DNA from: Hypericum androsaemum
Taxonomy: Eukaryota > Streptophyta > Magnoliopsida > Malpighiales > Hypericaceae
Length of the DNA: 64,000 nt
Reading direction: 5' to 3'
Assembly (NCBI GenBank): GCA_963995505.1
Contig: OZ023194.1
Coordinates: 11,218,428 to 11,282,427, forward strand
Part shown: piece after piece, positions 57,551 through 64,000 of the stretch
How positions within the stretch are numbered: the first letter of the stretch is position 1
How the letters are laid out: each line of letters opens with the position of its first letter
The notes under the pieces: generated by a model
Seen by the model: only the letters and a program-made list of their open reading frames with translations
Database searches by the model: none
Told to the model about the DNA's origin: nothing
Made by a program: the position numbers and the translations under genes

Positions 57551-60500
57551 CTAACGAAATGTCGCGCTTCGATTCCCGGATACAGGAAACGCTTGACTCC
57601 TTCTAGGAGCAGCAAACTCCCTCGTCCCATCACCTTTTTGACCCTCATTAGCACCTGAAGTTCCCCTGCCCGCGGAGCCCGACGAATTTCTCCGCCTTCC
57701 ATCAACCGGAGCCTTCGGTTTCTCCCCCGTGTTCTCCCAGAATCTGATCGCCGCAGCATAATTAAACGGCTTGAACTCGGAAGATCCCCCGATTTGCTCC
57801 CTCGTTTCCTTGGTTTCTGAAGCTTTCTTGCTTTGGCTATTGGACTGTAAGCACTTCTGAAAGCTATCGGACAGATCGGAGAGTGACGTAGGTTCCTCTT
57901 CGCCATCCGACTTGGGAGAATGCCCAGCTGACTTGTCATCCATACTCTTAGAAGCATTCAAGCTCTCGGGTTCCAAGTCCGAATCATCGTCCAACAATAT
58001 GACATCCTCTAACCCCATGGAGTTGCTCTCTGTAGGAGCAGTTGTAGGTTCTGGATAATCCTTTTGTGGTTCAACATCTGAATCATCGTCCAAAACTATA
58101 ATATCTTCTACCTTCGGACCGGTAGCTGGCGGGGCAATGGACCTCACTGAATTTTGAAGCAATTGAGGGTTGGAAGGCCCTTGTAATTGCGGTTTTGGTA
58201 ATTCAATTCTGCCCAAAAATGATGGGATGTCCAGACTTACTGAAGACCTTATCTTCTCCAATCTAACCTCTTCCTTGTCCTGAAAATGGATAAACAAGTT
58301 AATCGAGAACAACAACGAAGAAATATACTACATGCACTAGTCACTGGATAAGTAATAGGACAGCATGACACCAGTAAACCCTTTGCAGCTATTTGAACAC
58401 CGAACACAACAAACATCATGCAGACAGAGATGAATATATTAGCTGAATTTTCCTGCTACCATTCTCTAACTTCGTATTTAAGATACATCCGGAAGTTTCA
58501 AATATAAAACTATGAAAAAGATGTTTTCCAATACTTTAGTCATTCCCAGAGAGTATTTATAGAAAATTAGGGGTATTCTTTGGGATCCAGTACTGATGCA
58601 AAACCTTGTTTAAAGAAAAACAGTCCATGTTTCACGACACTGGTTCTCGCCTTCCAAACAAGTGTCGCAAGTGAGATCTTGTTTCTAAGAAAGCCTATGA
58701 ACAGCTTCTGGCAAAACACCACTCACGGAAGAACCGCAGATGTGAGGTGGAAAATTATAAATCTTCATATACAGACTTCCTACTGTCTTGCCTTCCACTT
58801 CAAAGCTTCTGAATACATTACTTTGACTTGAGGTTTCTTTTTGTTTTCTTTGCACTGAACAACTAAAAGTTCACTCAGCATTGACAGCTTGGAAACATAA
58901 TGATGAGCAGCACAGAGGACGAAAGATCTAGAATGCTAATTTATTAATGACGTCTTAGACAAGAGAGGAATGAAAGACCATCAGTGTAGACAAACCTTTT
59001 TACTAGCGTCAATCTTTCTCTTTGATACAGAATTTCCCAGCAAAGCACCAAAAGCACCAGCTGGCTTCTTTAAAACCTGAACACTTGCTCCAGTAGCCTG
59101 TTCATGAAGATCAAGCATCTGAAATTAGAGTTCTCGTACATTATTTCAGGCAACGCACTTAAACAAACTTTCAGAAAAAAAAAATGCATTTAGTATCACA
59201 TTACCAACCTTTCCAAAGGAATTCTTTGGACTACCACTTGTCTCTCGGTACAGTGAAGAAACCATTGGGTTGCCATTTTCAATAATGTGTCTATAATCTC
59301 TGCTGAAACTGCCTCCAGTTTCAAAAGACTTATTATCCTTAATAGATGGAAGTTGCAGTATGTTACCACCACCGTCCATCTCACTATCACCATGAACAAC
59401 AACTTCCAATTCTCGACTGTCAGAAGCAAGGTTTTTGCCTTCATCTGCATCTGCTACTTTATCTCGTGCCATCTACAAATAAAATGAATCAAAAATACAT
59501 GGAAGGTGACAGTGTAAACAGACAAAAACAATTTTCCAACAGTATGGACAAACAAAAACTGCAAGAAAGGTAATTGACTGCTCGAGATAAACAAATTCAA
59601 TAATCAAGTTCAAGTACCCTTGGCAACTAAGCTATTCGTCTACCTAACTGTGAGCTGTCCTTAACAAAATAATGTAAAATGCGATAAAAGCAACATGACA
59701 ACTACACCATGCTCAATGACAAAGGCACCAACTTGGAAGGTGATAAATTCAGTGTCAACGATGGAAACGTCAATTTGATTACTGGTCTTACTTTTTCATT
59801 GTGTGCTGCTTTTAATCTTTGGGCAGTTTCTTCAAAAGCACCAGCATTTTGCACAGCATGCCTAACAATGGTTACTACAGAACTAAGACTTCGCTCCACA
59901 TAGGGGTGCTTGGACTTCAATATTCGATGCAATTTGTTAGTAGTCACTGGCATCTGCTTCGCTGTACAGATTTGAAGACAAATTATAGTTTCCGCACTTA
60001 TATTCAATCAAATAACAGCCTAAACCGAAGTTGAAGAAGTTGCATAATTAGGCTACTCTACCAATTTCGAGGAGAGTTTTGTTGGGCAATATATAACCAG
60101 TACTCTCATCTTCTGCACGGGCTATGGCATCTCTCCACTCAACAAGTGCCTGTAAAGTAATCTAAATGAACCACAGGCAGACAAAGTGGACAAACAATGT
60201 AATGCAGATCCAAAAGGTTCAAACAAAGAAAAGATAAACAACCTACCGCCACAACAGAAAGCTGTTGTGCACTGAAACCAGCATCCTGCAACCTACAGCA
60301 CCATAAGAAAAAATAAAAAGGGGGACCATAATACTTTTCACCAAGCACCAATCTCATATCGGAATGATGCTCGATTCGGGTAGCTGTGCGTGTAGATGGT
60401 ATCTCGACTAAAAAAATTGACTACAAACCCATATATATGAAGGTATGAATCTTCAGTCAAAAGCTCTTTCTCGTATAGATTGGTGCATATTCCAGCACTC

Positions 60501-63400
60501 CGCTTGTAAACCTGAAAGCATCAGAAGGCTCTTCAGTTCTGAATGTGTCATGCAACATTAAACAATAATGACCAAAGGATAAGGCAGGAAAGCAAACGTA
60601 TTCCCTTATTTAACGGCAACAACATTATTCAAACTGAGACACCTATCTATTACATTATTTGAAATTAGGTCTTGACAACTCATCTATTCAGATTACTTCT
60701 TACACCTGGAAAAATGTCCAGCTAACTTAAGTCTTACCTCCAGCAAAGGAGGATCAGCATTCTCATTCTCCTTAGGCATAGAGAGTAACTTGATTCTCAT
60801 AGTGTCATAAATATATAAAAGATAGTGGGTGTCTTCCCTGGCATATCTGTCAACATTATAGAAGAGATAAATTACATTAGGGTTGGTATTATTTTTTACT
60901 GAACCAAAGGCACAAAACAAAATAGCATACTCATTATATACTTTACTCAATTAATGTACAGTCCATCAGTATTCAATTCGTCCAATATGAACAACAATTC
61001 ACAGCCTAGAACAGTATGTATACACAGGTCAACTTAAATAAGCATACTTTCCTCGCCAACATCAAGTAGTTAGGCAAAAAGTGCAGGAGAACCTTAGGCC
61101 TAACGGGCCAACACCAACAATAATACTCATACCAATTACTTCTGAAGAATATTTTAATGAATTATATATTTTTAAAGGTGGAGTGTCAGCTAATGGAATT
61201 TTTTTGCTAAATTTCATCTAAATATTTTTCCCAACATTTCAAGAATGACATAACTTGTAAAATCAGTCCATTTTTGTGTAGGAAAACAATTAAACAGTGA
61301 CGTAGAGCAGATAAGATCCATATAGACAACATACTGAACAAAGATCTGTAGGGACTGAGCCTAAAAGCCCCAGAGTGCAGATCCAAAACTTTCTAACTCT
61401 ACCAATGTGGATATACAATGGCCTGGTATAGGGTGCCAAGATAACGGAACCAAGGATCAGTCTAGGTCAATATGCACCTGGTCATTTCCTTGGGAAGAGG
61501 GCGTATTCTCCAATCTGCATTCTGGTATCTGTACATATAGCAGAATGAATGAGTTTCCACTCATATTGAATAGTCAAAAGATAATTTAATAACAATACTT
61601 GACAGAACTATAACCATTTGTGAAGATCAAGCAATTACTCAAGGACCTACTCTTTGTTGGCAGTGACACCACAAAAGTGATTCAACAGAAACTCCAAACT
61701 TTTTCTCTCCAGGTTCATTACTCTTGAGGCCTAAGACAACAAAAAAAAGAAAAAGAAATAAGGCGTCCAGTATTAAAAAAAAACATTTTCTGAAAAGCAA
61801 CTCTCAGAAAATAAGAACCTGTCCTGTATCAAACATATTGCAGACGTATATGCCAAAGTCACGTTGCAGCCACACAATATCTCGGTCTGCCCCATGCATG
61901 ACCTGATTAAATCAGATGGAATCAAAACTATGACAAATACCATGAAATAGAAGCAAATTACATAACTTCAAAGACAAACCTTTCTCTTGGTGGGATCTCT
62001 GAAAACTTCCCTAAGATGTGGACCAACATGGATTTTCAGCTTCAAAGTATCGACAATATAATCCTCTTCTCTGGTGGAAATTTGCATCAAGCATGTCAAA
62101 CCTTGGAATGAACGATATTGATTATGTTCCAGGTCAACCTAGGAATAACATCACAAATGACAATTGAAACATAAGTACAAAACATTCAGGTCAGAGAGAA
62201 CAAATTGATTATACCAACATTGCAATTAATCAAAACATGAGGTCCAACTTTCACAGAACCAGAATTTCAAAGGGGGAGTCCAGAAACTGAACATACTTCA
62301 CAAAGAAAGAAACACAAGAAAAGACTAACAGCCTCACCAAATATTATTGATTCATAAAACTGGTAAGTCTCTAGTGAACATTATAACAATCTGGAATGCT
62401 ATACTTGCAGCATGAGTCCAAACTAGGTAACCACTAAAGGGGAAACAACATAAACTCACAGCAAACTCCTGCACTCCACGCAACTTGGCGGCCAGTTGCT
62501 TCAAATCCTTGACATCTTCCACGAACTTGAACAGTGTAGCCTCCATTGGAGGTGGCGGAACAGGCTCTCCATCAGCAGGACTCCAGTCCACGAAATCAGC
62601 CACTGATAGCTTTTCCTACACAATCACAAAACCGATCGATCAAACATTTCTTTTTTCACCTCTCCCCCAACCAGCTGGGAAAAAAAAGACAAAGGTAAAC
62701 CGACCAGCGGATGAACGAAGCTAGACCCGTCTTCACTCGTCTGAATCCACACGTGCTGGAAGGGCTGATTGGCATTGTTGACCAGTATACTGAACTCCTC
62801 CTGCGGCCTCTTTATAGTGGCAACATGGAATGAAACCTTTGCCTTTCCGGCCACTCCCTTCCTATGCCCAGCCACCTTCACGGCGCCCTCCCCGGCACCT
62901 CCATTGCTCGAGGAGCCCTTCGCCACCACACTTCCTCCTGCCATCTTCTTCTTCTTCCCGTACACCATCTGAAACCCGCCATCCTCCATCCCCTCGGTCT
63001 TCCCCTCCTCTCCCTCTCCCCTCCGGGCCTGACCGTGCTCCTCCAGGGACGCGTCAATCCTCTCGAGGATCTCGTCGTTGACGTTGACCAGCCAGTCATA
63101 AGCCTCCTCCGCGTCGAACTCCCCGCTCTCTGCGGCCGCCGGGAACAGGAGGCTCTGCCGGAAGAGCGCCTCCGACGAGTCGCCAACCGCCCCGAGGAGG
63201 GACTGGGACTTCGCGGCCACGTGGCGGAGCGGGTTCTTGAACTCGTCGAAGTTGTTGAAGAAATGGAAGTCCCTCTCCGACGGGATCCCCCGGGACGAGG
63301 CCGCGAGCGCCGCTACGCCCGACGCGAGGGAATCTAGGGTTTGGGCCGCCGCGGGGTCGGGTTGCATTTCGGTCGACATTGGGTCGTCGTCCTGGTCCAT
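57551..63400 (-). CDS. RRP6L2: RRP6-like 3'-5' exoribonuclease (nuclear exosome), 14 exons
   Basis: Minus-strand exons: 63400-62705, 62615-62460, 62138-61980, 61902-61819, 61730-61651, 61528-61478, 60846-60738, 60511-60429, 60292-60247, 60149-60062, 59961-59792, 59472-59209, 59097-58996 and 58279-57551. Total 938 aa, all GT-AG. A PMC2NT-like N-terminus ([15 protein letters not shown]) comes first. The DEDD-Y exonuclease follows: VDLEHN (Asp286, Glu288), HGADRD near 340-345 and YAREDTHY (Tyr410, Asp414). An HRDC domain spans about 490-560 ([19 protein letters not shown]...). The acidic, Ser-rich tail has two VLDDDSD/LLDDDSD repeats and ends in basic Arg/Gly-rich sequence, fitting a nuclear protein. 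Family knowledge: RRP6 proteins trim rRNA and snoRNA precursors and degrade nuclear transcripts with the exosome. The catalytic set is complete. RRP6L1 is the alternative, but the PMC2NT to HRDC layout and long tail favour RRP6L2. Confidence 0.92.
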
Positions 63401-63426
63401 TAGGGTTTAAGCCGAAATTAGGGTTT
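63400..63426 (-). promoter_or_regulatory. Two telo-box motifs at the RRP6L2 start
   Basis: AAACCCTAA occurs twice on the minus strand, at 63426-63418 and at 63408-63400. The second runs into the start codon (AAACCCTAATG). Telo-boxes are common near the 5' ends of plant ribosome-biogenesis genes. Confidence 0.7.
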
Positions 63427-64000
63427 AGAGACCAGCAACTTCTTGGAGGAGGAAACGCAGGGATTCCCCTTTTTTGCTCGTTGTATTCTTTATTTTATTT
63501 TATTTTATTTTTTCCTTTTTGGGTGTTTACGATTTGTTAAAGCGTGGTTATAAAGGAGAGGAGCAAGCGAGTGGAGAAGAGTGTCTTTGATAGATGTATT
63601 ATTAGAAAGAAACAAAGGAAGAGATAATAAATGTCGTAATATGGTAACAAAGTAATGTTAATATGATAATAAAGTAAGATAATAAATATGTCATAGGACA
63701 AAAAATTTCTAGTCCATAAAAATTGGTAAGATAAGTACGATACAAATTTTAGAGTACAAAATACTTATGGTCACTGATTTTTATAAGTTTTAAGCACATT
63801 GTCACTAATTTATTTTTGTTTTTTAAAGTCACCCTTATTAAGATCATTATCACTAATTTAAGAATTATAAAAATTTCAAAACATTCAAACTTTATATTTT
63901 CTCTCTCGCCCTAGTTCATTCCTCTCTTCTCTCTATTTTTCCTCTCTCCATTCGACAAGGAGCCATTAGCCTCGTTGATGGCGCGCTGCCACGACACCAT
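63427..64000. other. Region upstream of RRP6L2; possible start of another element at the edge
   Basis: Contains a TTTTA pentanucleotide run at about 63490-63511. From about 63750 the text (GGTCACTGATTTTTATAAG..., then GC-rich from 63950) looks like a transposon end leading into GC-rich sequence. The window ends before this can be decided. Confidence 0.35.

Noticed and set aside
57551..57957. Alternative-frame Arg-rich ORF in the last RRP6L2 exon
   Set aside because: It is a shadow frame of the acidic/basic tail coding exon; the annotated frame joins the upstream exons with correct phase.

Overview
This window is a plant nuclear genome segment. It holds intron-rich genes with GT-AG introns, a chloroplast-targeted protease, a plant cysteine oxidase and plant-type LINE, copia, MULE and hAT elements. 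The pairing of SUVR3 with an LRR pseudokinase gene recalls the Arabidopsis pair At3g03750/At3g03770 (AGI numbers from memory), which hints at a eudicot. GC-rich first exons are compatible with several lineages, so I do not name a species.

Six intact genes were assembled exon by exon with reading phase conserved. They are EGY2 (+, 6174-9761, 10 exons, 555 aa), SUVR3 (+, 20261-21888, 2 exons, 309 aa), a GDSL esterase/lipase (-, 23458-25637, 5 exons, 356 aa), an LRR receptor-like pseudokinase (-, 40647-43467, 7 exons, 786 aa), a plant cysteine oxidase (-, 51707-54663, 5 exons, 287 aa) and RRP6L2 (-, 57551-63400, 14 exons, 938 aa). They do not form a pathway: they cover chloroplast proteolysis, histone methylation, lipid/ester hydrolysis, receptor signalling, oxygen sensing and nuclear RNA decay.

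The space between them is a dense transposon graveyard. From left to right it holds: decayed repeats and a LINE relic (1-2.7 kb); a 1.35-kb MULE-type element with perfect 9-bp target duplications (3025-4371); a 22-bp minisatellite (4670-4869); a second MULE-type element in the EGY2 promoter (5429-5995); a LINE split by a copia element whose LTRs are about 98% identical (11.0-19.6 kb); a small MULE MITE after SUVR3 (22090-22391); the GDSL locus and a decayed second copy of it (23.3-27.2 kb versus 32.4-40.4 kb); an MTNA (methylthioribose-1-phosphate isomerase) first-exon fragment (28.05 kb); a probable solo LTR with four spaced dyads (28348-29576); a Pack-MULE carrying a P450 fragment (31300-32367); LINE relics at 47-50 kb and 56 kb; and three hAT MITEs with 8-bp target duplications (26067, 39638 and 51900), one of them inside a cysteine oxidase intron.

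The region of most interest is 23-40 kb. The GDSL copy was taken apart by nested insertions (a MULE, a poly(A)-type retro-insertion with a 15-bp target duplication, a long-TIR element and a 5'-truncated LINE that replaced exon 1). The intact copy serves as the empty-site reference for several of them. I saw no tRNA, rRNA or CRISPR array, and no convincing undescribed protein system.
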